This document shows positions 42,261 to 50,864 of a stretch of 64,000 nucleotides of DNA, piece by piece (within the stretch, counting starts at the first letter, position 1; every line of letters starts with the position of its first letter). A model generated the notes under the pieces. It made no database searches. It had not been told where the DNA came from and was given only the letters and a program-made list of their open reading frames with translations. This stretch comes from Xanthomonas sp. CFBP 8443 (GTDB lineage Bacteria; Pseudomonadota; Gammaproteobacteria; Xanthomonadales; Xanthomonadaceae). A program made the position numbers and the translations under genes. Location: the NCBI RefSeq assembly GCF_025666195.1, contig NZ_CP102592.1:4092001-4156000 (forward strand), read 5' to 3'.

Positions 42261-42439
42261 TGGTGCCGCACATCGCCGCGCTCGCGGCCACGCTGACCTT
42301 CGTCGCCGCGACCACCCGCGCCTTCGCCCACCGCGGCAAGCCGCTGCTGCCGCCGCACGTGCCGACCCCTGCGCTGCCGCCGGCGACGCCGGCCGACGCG
42401 GCCGCCGCACCTGCCACCGTGTCCCAGGAGACCTGCTGA
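42260..42439 (+). CDS. Small membrane or exported protein between leuC and leuD
   Basis: 59 residues: a hydrophobic N-terminal helix (HIAALAATLTFVAATTRAFA), then a Pro/Ala-rich tail with one Cys at the end. It begins with TGATG at the leuC stop and ends with TGATG at the leuD start, so all three are translationally coupled. A GGAG ribosome site for leuD lies inside its 3' end (cccaggag). I do not recognise a family. It may be a spacer coding sequence maintained for coupling, or a real microprotein linked to LeuCD. Confidence 0.6.
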   Translation: MVPHIAALAATLTFVAATTRAFAHRGKPLLPPHVPTPALPPATPADAAAAPATVSQETC

Positions 42440-43017
42440 TGGCCGGATTCGCCGCCCTCACCTCGGCCAGCGTGGTGCTGCGCCAGACCAACATCGACAC
42501 CGACCAGATCATCCCGGCGCGGTTCCTGTCCACCACCGAGCGCGCCGGCCTCGGCCGCAATGCGTTCAACGACTGGCGCTGGCAGGCCGACGGCACGCCG
42601 AACCCGGAGTTCGCGTTCAACCAGCCGCACAACGCCGGCCGCCAGATCCTGCTGGCCGGGCGCAACTTCGGCTGCGGCTCCTCGCGCGAGCACGCGCCGT
42701 GGGCGCTGACCGACCTGGGCCTGCGCGCCATCGTCAGCAGCGAGATCGCCGACATCTTCCGCAACAACAGCCTCAAGAACGGGCTGCTGCCGATCGTGCT
42801 GGCCGAGGCCGACGTGCAGACGCTGATGCAGCGTCCGGACGACGCGCTGACCGTGGACGTGGCCGCGCGCGAACTGCGCACGCCCGACGGCCGGGTCTAC
42901 GCCTTCCCGCTCGACGAGTTCTCGCAGACCTGCCTGCTCGAAGGCGTCGACGAACTCGGCTACCTGCTGCTGCGCGAACCCTTCATCGCACAGTACGAGG
43001 CCGCCCATGCACGCTGA
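42439..43017 (+). CDS. leuD: 3-isopropylmalate dehydratase small subunit
   Basis: 192 residues, the swivel domain partner of Leu[17 protein letters not shown] and [17 protein letters not shown] are the family motifs that form the substrate site. The ATG overlaps the preceding small gene, and the end overlaps leuB by 11 bp. Confidence 0.97.
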   Translation: MAGFAALTSASVVLRQTNIDTDQIIPARFLSTTERAGLGRNAFNDWRWQADGTPNPEFAFNQPHNAGRQILLAGRNFGCGSSREHAPWALTDLGLRAIVSSEIADIFRNNSLKNGLLPIVLAEADVQTLMQRPDDALTVDVAARELRTPDGRVYAFPLDEFSQTCLLEGVDELGYLLLREPFIAQYEAAHAR

Positions 43018-44083
43018 CATCGTCGTCCTGCCCGGCGACGGCATCGGCCCTGAAGTCACCGCCGCGGCGGTGTCGGTGCTGCGCACCATCGCCCGCCGCT
43101 ACCAGCACACGTTCGAGTTCCACGAACACGACATCGGCGGCATCGCCATCGACCGCCACGGCGAGCCGCTGCCGGCGGCGACGCTGGCCGCCTGCCAGCA
43201 GGCCGACGCGGTGCTGCTGGGCGCGGTCGGCGGGCCGAAATGGTCCGATCCCAATGCCACGATCCGCCCCGAGCAGGGCCTGCTGGCGATCCGCCGCGGC
43301 CTGGGCCTGTTCGCCAACCTGCGCCCGGTCAAGCCGCACCCGGCGGCGCTGGACGCCTCGCCGATCAAGTCGCATCTGCTCACCGGCGTGGACATCGTGG
43401 TGGTGCGCGAGCTGACCGGCGGCATCTACTTCGGCGACAAGACCCGCAGCGCCACCGACGCCAGCGACCTGTGCCGCTACAGCGTCGAGGAGATCGAGCG
43501 GGTGCTGCGCAGCGCGTTCCGGCTGGCGCAGCAGCGCCGCAACCACGTCACCTCGGTGGACAAGGCCAATGTGCTGGAGACCTCGCGGCTGTGGCGCGAC
43601 GTGGCCGCGCGCATCGGCCGCGACGAGTTCCCGGACGTGCGCCTGGAGCACCAGCTGGTCGATTCGATGGCCATGCACCTGCTGGCCAAGCCGCGCGAGT
43701 ACGACGTGATCGTCACCGAGAACATGTTCGGCGACATCCTCACCGATGAGGCCTCGATGCTGGCCGGCTCGCTGGGCCTGCTGCCGTCGGCGTCGCTGGG
43801 CGAAGGCCGGATCGGCCTGTACGAGCCGATCCACGGCTCGGCCCCGGACATCGCCGGCAAGGGCATCGCCAATCCCTACGCCACCATCCTCAGCGCCGCG
43901 CTGCTGCTGCGCCATTCGCTGGGCCTGAGCGCCGAAGCCGAGGCGATCGAACAGGCCGTGGACGCCGCGCTCGACGCGCAGGCCTTCACCGCCGACCTCG
44001 CCGCGCCGGGCCAGGGCATTTCCACCAATGCGGCGGCACGCGCGGTGGTGGAGCGGCTGCAGGCGGCGGGGATTCGGGAGTAG
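43007..44083 (+). CDS. leuB: 3-isopropylmalate dehydrogenase
   Basis: NAD-dependent oxidative decarboxylation of 3-isopropylmalate. It has 358 residues. [11 protein letters not shown] at the N-terminus, [13 protein letters not shown] for the substrate, the [20 protein letters not shown] metal site and [18 protein letters not shown] for NAD are all intact. Last gene of the operon; it overlaps leuD. A REP pair follows at 44165. Confidence 0.97.
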   Translation: MHADIVVLPGDGIGPEVTAAAVSVLRTIARRYQHTFEFHEHDIGGIAIDRHGEPLPAATLAACQQADAVLLGAVGGPKWSDPNATIRPEQGLLAIRRGLGLFANLRPVKPHPAALDASPIKSHLLTGVDIVVVRELTGGIYFGDKTRSATDASDLCRYSVEEIERVLRSAFRLAQQRRNHVTSVDKANVLETSRLWRDVAARIGRDEFPDVRLEHQLVDSMAMHLLAKPREYDVIVTENMFGDILTDEASMLAGSLGLLPSASLGEGRIGLYEPIHGSAPDIAGKGIANPYATILSAALLLRHSLGLSAEAEAIEQAVDAALDAQAFTADLAAPGQGISTNAAARAVVERLQAAGIRE

Positions 44084-44164
44084 GGATTGGAGATTGGTAA
44101 CGGCCTTCGGCCGCTGCGCAGATAGGTAGCGGTCGCGCCCGAGTCAGGCCGCGTGAATCGCGTC

Positions 44165-44245
44165 TGTAGGAGTGGCTTCAGCCGCGACACATTGCACGGC
44201 GGGCCTGCAGCGCCGGATCCTGTCGCGGCTGAAGCCGCTCCTACA
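44165..44245. repeat. Intact REP pair downstream of leuB
   Basis: tgtaggagtggcttcagccg (44165 onward) faces cggctgaagccgctcctaca (44226-44245) about 33 bases away. It is the cleanest inverted pair in the window. It lies between convergent leuB and the diguanylate cyclase gene and probably protects both 3' ends. The right copy contains gaagccg-CT-cctaca. Confidence 0.85.
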
Positions 44246-44276
44246 AGGGCGCGCGCTGCCGTCTCGCGATTGCGCC

Positions 44277-47200
44277 CTACCCGATCACCCGATCGCGTCC
44301 CTCGCGCTTGGCCTGGTACAGGCGCTGGTCGGCCAGGGCCAGCAGTTCGCGGCGGGTCTGCAGCGTCGGGGCCAGGCAGGCGAAGCCGATGCTGGCGGTG
44401 CATTGCAGCGCACGGCCGTCGCCATCGAGGACCACGATCGCGGCGACGCGGCGGCGCAGCTCGTCCAGCCGCGCCCGCGCCTGTTCGCGGTCCAGGCCCG
44501 GCAAGACCAGCAGGAATTCCTCGCCACCATGGCGCGCGGCGAACGCCTGCTCGCCGAGGCTGGCACGCAACGCTTCGCCGACCCGGCGCAGCACTTCGTC
44601 GCCGAGTTCGTGCCCGTGCGTGTCGTTGATCCGCTTGAAGTTGTCGATGTCCAGCAAGGCCACGCACAGCGGCGCCGGCTTGGCCAGCGCGCGCTCCAGC
44701 GCCGCGGTCAGGTGCGGGTCGGCGGTGCGCCGGTTCGGCAGGCCGGTCAGCGCGTCATGGCCGGCCTGGTGGGCGAGCTTGCGCACCAGTTCGTCGCGTT
44801 CGCGATCGGCCAGCTTCAGCGCCAGGTTCTTCGCGCGCAGCTCGTGGGTGCGCTCGGCGATGATGCGGTTGAGCCGGCGCTGGCGGCGCAGGTAGCGATG
44901 GCTGCGGCTGCGGTACCACCACATCAGCAGGCCGCTGCAGGCGATCGCCGCGATCACCACGAACGGGCCGCGCTGCCAGAACGGCGGCACCAGCTCCAGT
45001 TGCAGCGAGGTGCGTCCGACCAGCGCGCTGCGCGACCAGTCCATCGCGCTGGTGGTGGCCTGTATCTCCAGGCGATAGCTGCCCGGCGGCAGGTTGGTGT
45101 AGACCGCAGTCTCGCTGCTGCCGGCGTCGATCCACTGCCGGTCGAAGCCATGCAGGCGATAGCGGTAGCGCACCTTGTCCGGCGAGCGGAAGCTCAGCCC
45201 CGCATAGTCGACGGCGAGCCGACCGACGCTGCCGTGCAAGCGGTAGTCGTGGCGCAGCGGCTGTTCGCGGCCGTCGACCTGCAGCCGCTCGACCACCACC
45301 GCCGGCGCGCGCAGCGCATGCCGGCTGGGCAGCGCCGGGTCGATCAGGGCCAGGCCGGCCGAGGTCGGGATCAGCAAGGTGCCGTCGCGGGTCAGCCAGC
45401 CGGCCGGCGCACTGCTGCCGTTACCCTGGCTGCCGGGCATGCCGTCGCTGCGGTCGACCGCGTCCACCGCCAGCTGCGTGCGGCGGCCGGCATCGAGTTG
45501 CGCGATGCTGTCGCGGGCGATGCGGAACACGCCCTGGTTGCTGGTCGCCCACAGATGGCCGTGGCCGTCGTCGATGATCCGGAACAGCTTGTCGCGCGGC
45601 AGTCCGACCCGATGGTCGTAGACCTGGAAGCGGTCGCCGCGCAGCCGCAGCAGGCCGCGGTCGCTGGCGATCCACAGCGAGCCGTCGGCATCGCCCAGGA
45701 AATCGAACGCGTTGTGCGCCGGGAACGCGGCGCCGCTCGGCCACGCCCGCAGCGCGCCGCTCGCCGACAGCGAGGCGATGCCGTCGCTGGTGCCGATCCA
45801 CAGCACCCCGGCACGGTCGCGGTACAGCGCCTGCACCTGCGCCGCCGGCAGCCCGTCGGCCACGGTGTACACGCGGCTGCGGCCGCCGCGGCGATGGATC
45901 AGGCCGGCATTGCTGCCGATCCACAGGCCGCCGTCCGCATCCTGCAGCAGCGCGCGCACCATCGTGCGCGGCACGCCGGCCTCGGTCCCGAGGCGCTGCC
46001 GGACCGCGCCGTCGGCCGCCAGCAGCAGCACGCCCTGGTCGTAGGTGCCGACCCACATGCCGCCGTCGTTGGCCGGCGCCAGCGCCAGCACCGACGGGTC
46101 GCGACCGCCGGTGGCGATGCGCAGCGCGCCGACGCGGCCGCGCTGCCAGCGGTCGAGCCCCGCCGCATGACCGATCCAGATCGCGCCGTCGGCGCTCTGC
46201 CGCACCACGCGCACGTAGTCGCCGGAGAGGCCGTCGCGCCGGGTCAGGCCGCCGGCATCGCCCGCGGCGACGCGAAACAGGCCGTCGGTGCTGCCGGCCC
46301 AGATCAGGCCTTCGCGGTCTTCGATCAGCGCCGGGCTGACCACGCCGGAGATCGACAGCATCTCCTCGCTGGCGCCGTTGCGCGAACGCCGCAGTAGCTG
46401 GCCGCTGGACAGGCTGGTCCACAGCTGGCCCTGGCGATCCTGCAGCGCGGCGTCGACCCGCTGGCCCTGGCGCAACCACTGCAGCGTGCCGTCGGCATGC
46501 AGCCAGAACACGCCGGCATCGCCGGCGACCAGCAATCCGCCGTCGCGGTCGTGGCCCAGGCGCCGCACCGGCGCCACGCGCATCGCCGCGGTGCGGCCCC
46601 AGCGCTGCGCGCGCGTCGTGGCGGGGTCGAGGCGGAACAGGCCCTGCGCGGTGCCGACCAGCACGCCGCCATCGGCCTGCTGCAGCAGCGCCGCGACCCG
46701 CGTCTTCGGCAAACCGGCCGCAGCGCCGACGGCGCTCAGGCGGCCATCGGCCTCGATCCGGTACAACCCGTCCTCGCTGCCGACCCACAGCGCACCGTCG
46801 CGGTCGCGCAGCATCGAGACCACCGACAGCCGCCGCGCACGCGCGTCGCCCAGGTGCTCCCAACTGCCCTCGGCATAGCGGAACACGCCGTCGTAGGCGG
46901 TGCCGATCAAGACCCCGCCCTCGCGCTCGGGCACGATCACGAACACCCCGGACATCTCCATGCCGGGCGTGTTCTGCCGATCGAAGACGGTGAAGCCGCG
47001 GCCATCGAAACGTGCCACGCCCTCCCAGGTGCCGATCCACAGCAGGCCGTCGCGGTCCTGCGCCAGCGCATGCACCAGGTTGTGCGGCAGGCCTTCCTCC
47101 ATGGTCCAGCGCACCACCGTGGGCCGCTCGGTGATGGCATGTTCGGACAGGGCCAGCGCCGCCTGCTGGGCGCCCGCACCTGCCGCACCTGCCGCACCTG

Positions 47201-47306
47201 CCGCGCAGCAAGCGCACAGCAGCGCCAGCAGCAGGCAGACGCGCACGCGGCGGCGCAACGCGTGCGCGCCGCCGACAGTCGAATGACGGTGTGCCCCCTG
47301 CTCCAT
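44277..47306 (-). CDS. Membrane diguanylate cyclase with two-component-type beta-propeller sensor
   Basis: 1009 residues. Signal peptide or anchor at about 25-50, then some fourteen Reg_prop blades (DRDGLLWIGTWEGVARF, DRDGALWVGSEDGLYR, DADGGLWIGSNAGLIHR), a Y_Y_Y domain (VDYAGLSFRSPDKVRYRYRL, YTNLPPGSYRLEIQA), one membrane helix at about 780-800, a short coiled coil and a C-terminal GGDEF domain with active-site GGEEF at 927-931. It should make c-di-GMP in response to a periplasmic ligand; the propeller fold is best known from carbohydrate-sensing hybrid kinases. ATG at 47306 follows GGAAGG. Confidence 0.93.
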   Translation of the reverse strand: MEQGAHRHSTVGGAHALRRRVRVCLLLALLCACCAAGAAGAAGAGAQQAALALSEHAITERPTVVRWTMEEGLPHNLVHALAQDRDGLLWIGTWEGVARFDGRGFTVFDRQNTPGMEMSGVFVIVPEREGGVLIGTAYDGVFRYAEGSWEHLGDARARRLSVVSMLRDRDGALWVGSEDGLYRIEADGRLSAVGAAAGLPKTRVAALLQQADGGVLVGTAQGLFRLDPATTRAQRWGRTAAMRVAPVRRLGHDRDGGLLVAGDAGVFWLHADGTLQWLRQGQRVDAALQDRQGQLWTSLSSGQLLRRSRNGASEEMLSISGVVSPALIEDREGLIWAGSTDGLFRVAAGDAGGLTRRDGLSGDYVRVVRQSADGAIWIGHAAGLDRWQRGRVGALRIATGGRDPSVLALAPANDGGMWVGTYDQGVLLLAADGAVRQRLGTEAGVPRTMVRALLQDADGGLWIGSNAGLIHRRGGRSRVYTVADGLPAAQVQALYRDRAGVLWIGTSDGIASLSASGALRAWPSGAAFPAHNAFDFLGDADGSLWIASDRGLLRLRGDRFQVYDHRVGLPRDKLFRIIDDGHGHLWATSNQGVFRIARDSIAQLDAGRRTQLAVDAVDRSDGMPGSQGNGSSAPAGWLTRDGTLLIPTSAGLALIDPALPSRHALRAPAVVVERLQVDGREQPLRHDYRLHGSVGRLAVDYAGLSFRSPDKVRYRYRLHGFDRQWIDAGSSETAVYTNLPPGSYRLEIQATTSAMDWSRSALVGRTSLQLELVPPFWQRGPFVVIAAIACSGLLMWWYRSRSHRYLRRQRRLNRIIAERTHELRAKNLALKLADRERDELVRKLAHQAGHDALTGLPNRRTADPHLTAALERALAKPAPLCVALLDIDNFKRINDTHGHELGDEVLRRVGEALRASLGEQAFAARHGGEEFLLVLPGLDREQARARLDELRRRVAAIVVLDGDGRALQCTASIGFACLAPTLQTRRELLALADQRLYQAKREGRDRVIG

Positions 47307-47595
47307 TGCCTTCCGATCGCGCCGCGCCAGCGCGCAGCCATCCCCTACCATGCAAGGAATGCAATTTATCACTGCGCGTTCGCCGCCGATGTCAGGACGT
47401 TCCCTACGCCGCGGGTGCTGCGGCACGCTGCGTTCAGCATCGTCCAGGCGGCGTGTACATGGCTTTTTCGGGCCAAGGCGGCGCACGAGTCGCACCCGAC
47501 GGCCTGGCCAGCAGGCACCATGAAGATCGCCGCAGCCAATAGTGCACTACACGGTATAGTATAAATATCGAACCGACTGGTCTAGTATTGCCGCC
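47307..47595. promoter_or_regulatory. Divergent promoter region of the GGDEF and TetR genes
   Basis: The right half is AT-rich for this genome (tatagtataaatatcg at about 47555-47570) and offers -10-like hexamers. The segment accgactggtctagta just before the TetR start contains acc-N4-ggt and may be the repressor's own operator. Inference from position only. Confidence 0.4.
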
Positions 47596-48261
47596 ATGGT
47601 CAGTAAACCCTCCGTCGTCCCCTCCCCCAAATCCTCCACCCGTGCCGCCGGCCCGGGGCGGCCCAAGGACATGGGCAAGCGCGCGGCGATCCTGGAAGCG
47701 GCCAAGCAGTTGTTCACCGAACTGGGCTTCGGCGGGGTCAGCATGGACGGCATCGCCGCGCGGGCCGGCGTGTCCAAGCTCACCGTCTACAGCCACTACG
47801 GCGACAAGGAGACCCTGTTCGCCGAAGCGGTCCGCGCGCAGTGCCAGGCGCTGCTGCCCGACGACCTGTTCGGGCATGCGCGCAAAGGACCGCTGCGCGC
47901 GCAGCTGGTGGAAATCGGCCTGGCGTTCTTCGCGATGATCGGCAGCGACGCGGCCATGGCGACCCATCGCATGATGCTCGCGCCCGGCACCGGCGACGAA
48001 CACGTGCGCGAGATGTTCTGGAATGCCGGTCCCAAACGGACCCAGCAGGACCTGGCGCAGCTGCTGCAGGCGCATGTCGCCGCCGGCGAGCTGGAGATCC
48101 CCGACCTGCCCCTGGCCGCCTCGCAGTTCTTCTGCCTGGTCAAGGGCGAACTGCACTCGCTGATGATGTGCGGCCTGTGCCGCGACCCCAGCCAGGCCCG
48201 GATCCAGGCCCATGTGCAGGCCAGCGTCGACTTCTTCCTGCGCGCCTATGCGCCGCGCTGA
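47596..48261 (+). CDS. TetR/AcrR family regulator (AefR-like)
   Basis: 221 residues. A positively charged N-terminal tail precedes the TetR_N helix-turn-helix (about 30-75: AILEAAKQLFTELGFGGVSM, GIAARAGVSKLTVYSHYGDK). The C-terminal domain (AMIGSDAAMATHRMM, LLQAHVAAGELEIPDLPLAA) resembles AefR-type regulators, which often control efflux. It lies 129 bp before the methyltransferase-tolC pair on the same strand, so it may influence the tolC operon; that is inference. Confidence 0.88.
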   Translation: MVSKPSVVPSPKSSTRAAGPGRPKDMGKRAAILEAAKQLFTELGFGGVSMDGIAARAGVSKLTVYSHYGDKETLFAEAVRAQCQALLPDDLFGHARKGPLRAQLVEIGLAFFAMIGSDAAMATHRMMLAPGTGDEHVREMFWNAGPKRTQQDLAQLLQAHVAAGELEIPDLPLAASQFFCLVKGELHSLMMCGLCRDPSQARIQAHVQASVDFFLRAYAPR

Positions 48262-48390
48262 GTCCGCCCCGGCAGGCCGGCCCGGTGACTTCCGGCACTG
48301 CGCGCCATGGCCCGCCTGCGGCGATGCTGCAGCATACGCACGGCCTTTGGGCCGGCTAAAATGCGCGACCCACCGCGTTGGATGCCCCAG

Positions 48391-49050
48391 ATGACGATCG
48401 ACTACTCCCAAGCCCGCGAAAAGATGGTTGAACAGCAGGTGCGTCCCTGGGACGTGCTCGACCTGCGCGTGCTCGACGTGCTGGCGCGGCTGCCGCGCGA
48501 GCTGTTCGTGCCGCAGGCGCATCGCGCGGTGGCCTACGCCGATCTGGAGATCCCGCTGGGCCACGGCCAATACATGATGAAGCCGGTGATCGAAGGGCGC
48601 ATGCTGCAGGCGCTGGACCTGCAGCCGGGCGAGGACGTACTGGAGATCGGCACCGGCAGCGGCTTCGTCAGCGCTTGCCTGGGCGAGCTCGGCCGCGACG
48701 TGGTCAGCCTGGAGATCGAGCCGGCCCTGGCCGCCAGTGCGCGCGCCAACCTGGATGCCGCCGCGCTGGGCAGCAACGTGCGCATCGAAACCGCCGACGC
48801 GTTCGGCTGGCACAGCGAGCGCCGGTTCGACGTGGTCTGCGTCACCGCCGCCGTCACCGAGATCCCGGCGCAGTTCCTGGCCTGGCTGCGTCCCGGCGGC
48901 CGGCTGTTCGCGATCCGCGGCCGCGCTCCGGTCATGGACGCGGTGCTGGTCCACGCCGATGCCGGCGCGCCGCGCGTGGAATCGCTGTTCGAAACCGATT
49001 TGGCGTACTACCTGCGCGGTGCCGCGCCGGTCCCCCAGTTCACATTCTGA
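48391..49050 (+). CDS. Protein-L-isoaspartate O-methyltransferase-like protein
   Basis: 219 residues of the PIMT fold. The SAM-binding motif VLEIGTGSGFVSACL, the post-I acidic strand VVSLEIEP and the region FVPQAHRAVAYADLEIPLGH are clear. The usual catalytic Thr-Ile-Ser of repair enzymes (after GxGQ) reads YMM here, so true isoaspartate repair is doubtful. This is a divergent family member located immediately (19 bp) upstream of tolC, with which it is probably cotranscribed. ATG at 48391 is preferred over 48361 on alignment. Confidence 0.8.
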   Translation: MTIDYSQAREKMVEQQVRPWDVLDLRVLDVLARLPRELFVPQAHRAVAYADLEIPLGHGQYMMKPVIEGRMLQALDLQPGEDVLEIGTGSGFVSACLGELGRDVVSLEIEPALAASARANLDAAALGSNVRIETADAFGWHSERRFDVVCVTAAVTEIPAQFLAWLRPGGRLFAIRGRAPVMDAVLVHADAGAPRVESLFETDLAYYLRGAAPVPQFTF

Positions 49051-49069
49051 TCCATCCAAGGAAGCCGCA

Positions 49070-50434
49070 ATGATCCGCCGATCCCTCGTCCTGGCGCTGG
49101 CCGCCGCGCTGTCTCCGTTGGCCGCCAACGCCACGGACCTGCTGCAAGTCTACGAAATGGCGCGCAACAGCGATCCGCAGCTGGCCACCGCCGAATCGAA
49201 CCGGCTATACAACAAGGAAGGCGAAGTGCAGGCGCGCGCGGCGCTGCTGCCGCAGTTGAACGGCTCTGCGTCGCTGCAGCGCAGCCACAGCGAGATCGAG
49301 CGCGGCACCGGCGAACTGGCCGGCACCGGCAAGAGCCGCAGCTACGCGATCCAGGGCCAGCAGACGCTGGTCAACTTCGCCCAGTTCGCCACCCTGCGCG
49401 CGCAGAAGGCCAACAGCCTGGCCGCCGACTACACGCTGGAATCGGCCAACGACGACCTGATCGTGCGCACCTCCGCCGCCTACTTCAACGTGCTGGTGGC
49501 GATCGAGTCGCTGGTCGCCGCGGAGACCAACGAAGCCGCCGCCAAGAAGCAGTTCGACTACGCCGACAAGCGCCTGGAAGTGGGCCTGGCGCCGATCACC
49601 GACGTGCACGAAGCGCGCGCCGAGTACGACCAGGCGCGCGCCGACACGATCACCGCGCGCAACTCGCTGCAGGACCTGTACCAGGCGCTGACCGAGATCA
49701 CCGGTCAGCCGGTGCGCGACCTGCGCAGCCTGCCGGAGGACTTCCGCCCGCAGCTGCCGGCCGAGAGCAGCAACATCGACGGCCTGATCGCCTCGGCGCT
49801 GGACAAGAACCCCTCGCTGCGCGCCTACCAGTACCAGGTGCAGGCGGCCGAGAACAGCGTCTCCGCCGCGCGCGCCGGCCACCTGCCGACGCTGAACCTG
49901 GCGGCCAGCGTCGGCCGCGACGCCAGCTGGGGCGACGGCGTCTCCGGCAGCAACTCGCCGCGCTCGGACAGCAACGTCATCGGCGTGACCCTGAACATTC
50001 CGATCTTCGCCGGCGGCGCGACCCAGTCGGCGGTGCGCCAGGCGCTGGCGCAGCGCGACATCGCCCAGGACACGTACGAGCTGCAGAAGCGCGCGCTCGA
50101 TCGCAACACCCGCAACGCGTACCAGACCGTGGTCGCCGGCATCAGCGAAATCGAGGCGCGGCGCCTGGCGGTGGTCTCGGCGCAGGCCGCGTACGACGCC
50201 TCGCAGGTCGGCCTGGAAGTGGGCACGCGCACCGTGCTGGACGTGGTCCAGAACCAGCGCACGCTGTACCAGGCGCAGCTGGCCTATGCGCAGGCGCGCT
50301 ACAACTTCCTGCAGAACCGCCTGCTGCTGAGCCAGGCGCTGGGCTCGCTGGACGTGGCCGAGGTGCAGTCGATCAACGCGCTGCTGACCCAGAGCGCCGA
50401 ATCCAAGCTCAACTCCGGCAGCAGCACCCAGTAA
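49070..50434 (+). CDS. tolC: Outer-membrane efflux channel TolC
   Basis: 454 residues with a signal peptide (LVLALAAALSPLAANA). Two copies of the OEP helical-barrel unit are seen (about 25-215 and 235-430: LLQVYEMARNSDPQLATAES, GLIASALDKNPSLRAYQYQV). LEVGLAPITDVHEARAEYD and LEVGTRTVLDVVQNQRTLYQ are the paired signature segments before the barrel. It forms the trimeric exit duct for drug efflux and type I secretion. The ATG follows AAGGAAG. A strong terminator follows the gene. Confidence 0.95.
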   Translation: MIRRSLVLALAAALSPLAANATDLLQVYEMARNSDPQLATAESNRLYNKEGEVQARAALLPQLNGSASLQRSHSEIERGTGELAGTGKSRSYAIQGQQTLVNFAQFATLRAQKANSLAADYTLESANDDLIVRTSAAYFNVLVAIESLVAAETNEAAAKKQFDYADKRLEVGLAPITDVHEARAEYDQARADTITARNSLQDLYQALTEITGQPVRDLRSLPEDFRPQLPAESSNIDGLIASALDKNPSLRAYQYQVQAAENSVSAARAGHLPTLNLAASVGRDASWGDGVSGSNSPRSDSNVIGVTLNIPIFAGGATQSAVRQALAQRDIAQDTYELQKRALDRNTRNAYQTVVAGISEIEARRLAVVSAQAAYDASQVGLEVGTRTVLDVVQNQRTLYQAQLAYAQARYNFLQNRLLLSQALGSLDVAEVQSINALLTQSAESKLNSGSSTQ

Positions 50435-50464
50435 CGCCGATACCGGCGTCTGTGCGGCACCGCG

Positions 50465-50495
50465 AACGGCGGGCCTTCGGGTCCGCCGTTTTTGC
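50465..50495 (+). terminator. Intrinsic terminator of tolC
   Basis: Stem aacggcgg/ccgccgtt with loop gccttcgggt region, then TTTTT; 30 bases after the tolC stop. Confidence 0.85.
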
Positions 50496-50631
50496 TTGAG
50501 GACCGGCACAGTGGCCAGGGACAATGCCTGGTGGCACCGAGGACTCCGAGCAAGATCCTGGGATGAGGGACTCGCGGGCGCTGATGCCGCGTTTTCGATG
50601 AGCGCCTTGGCATCGCGAGCGCTTCATCTTT

Positions 50632-50651
50632 CTGTCGCGGCTGAAGCCGCT
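50632..50651. repeat. Left half of a REP element interrupted by the IS
   Basis: ctgtcgcggctgaagccgct is the first 20 bases of the REP motif. The rest of this REP, cctaca, is found at 51804-51809 on the far side of the inserted element. Joining the two restores a normal REP. Confidence 0.88.
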
Positions 50652-50679
50652 TGTGTCTTACGCAGGTCTATCGTTGAGG

Positions 50680-50832
50680 TGAGAGCGGAGTGCGGCAGGC
50701 CGCTAAGTCGCAGTGCCTCACGAGCACGAGTAGGAGTCAGGGCCGCCGCACTCCGTTTCTCCTGCCAGCAAGCCCGAACAGTTGCCTGAGCCGCGAGCTC
50801 GAACCTACAAGCATGGGCATCGGCAGGAGATC
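50680..50832 (+). ncRNA. Predicted bridge RNA of the IS110-family element
   Basis: Two adjacent stem-loops. Loop 1 is closed by a perfect 10-bp stem (50686-50695 with 50746-50755). It contains aggccgct (50697-50704), matching the left target aagccgct, and gtaggag (50730-50736), exactly complementary to the right target ctcctac (51802-51808). Loop 2 is closed by a perfect 9-bp stem (50758-50766 with 50822-50830). It contains acagttgcct (50778-50787), nearly identical to the right end acagttgact (51794-51803), and acaag (50807-50811), complementary to the left junction cttgt (50650-50654). These are the four guides expected of a bridge RNA. Exact transcript ends are not known. Confidence 0.82.
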
Positions 50833-50864
50833 TCTCGTCCCTGAGTTTACTGCGGAGAACGCCT

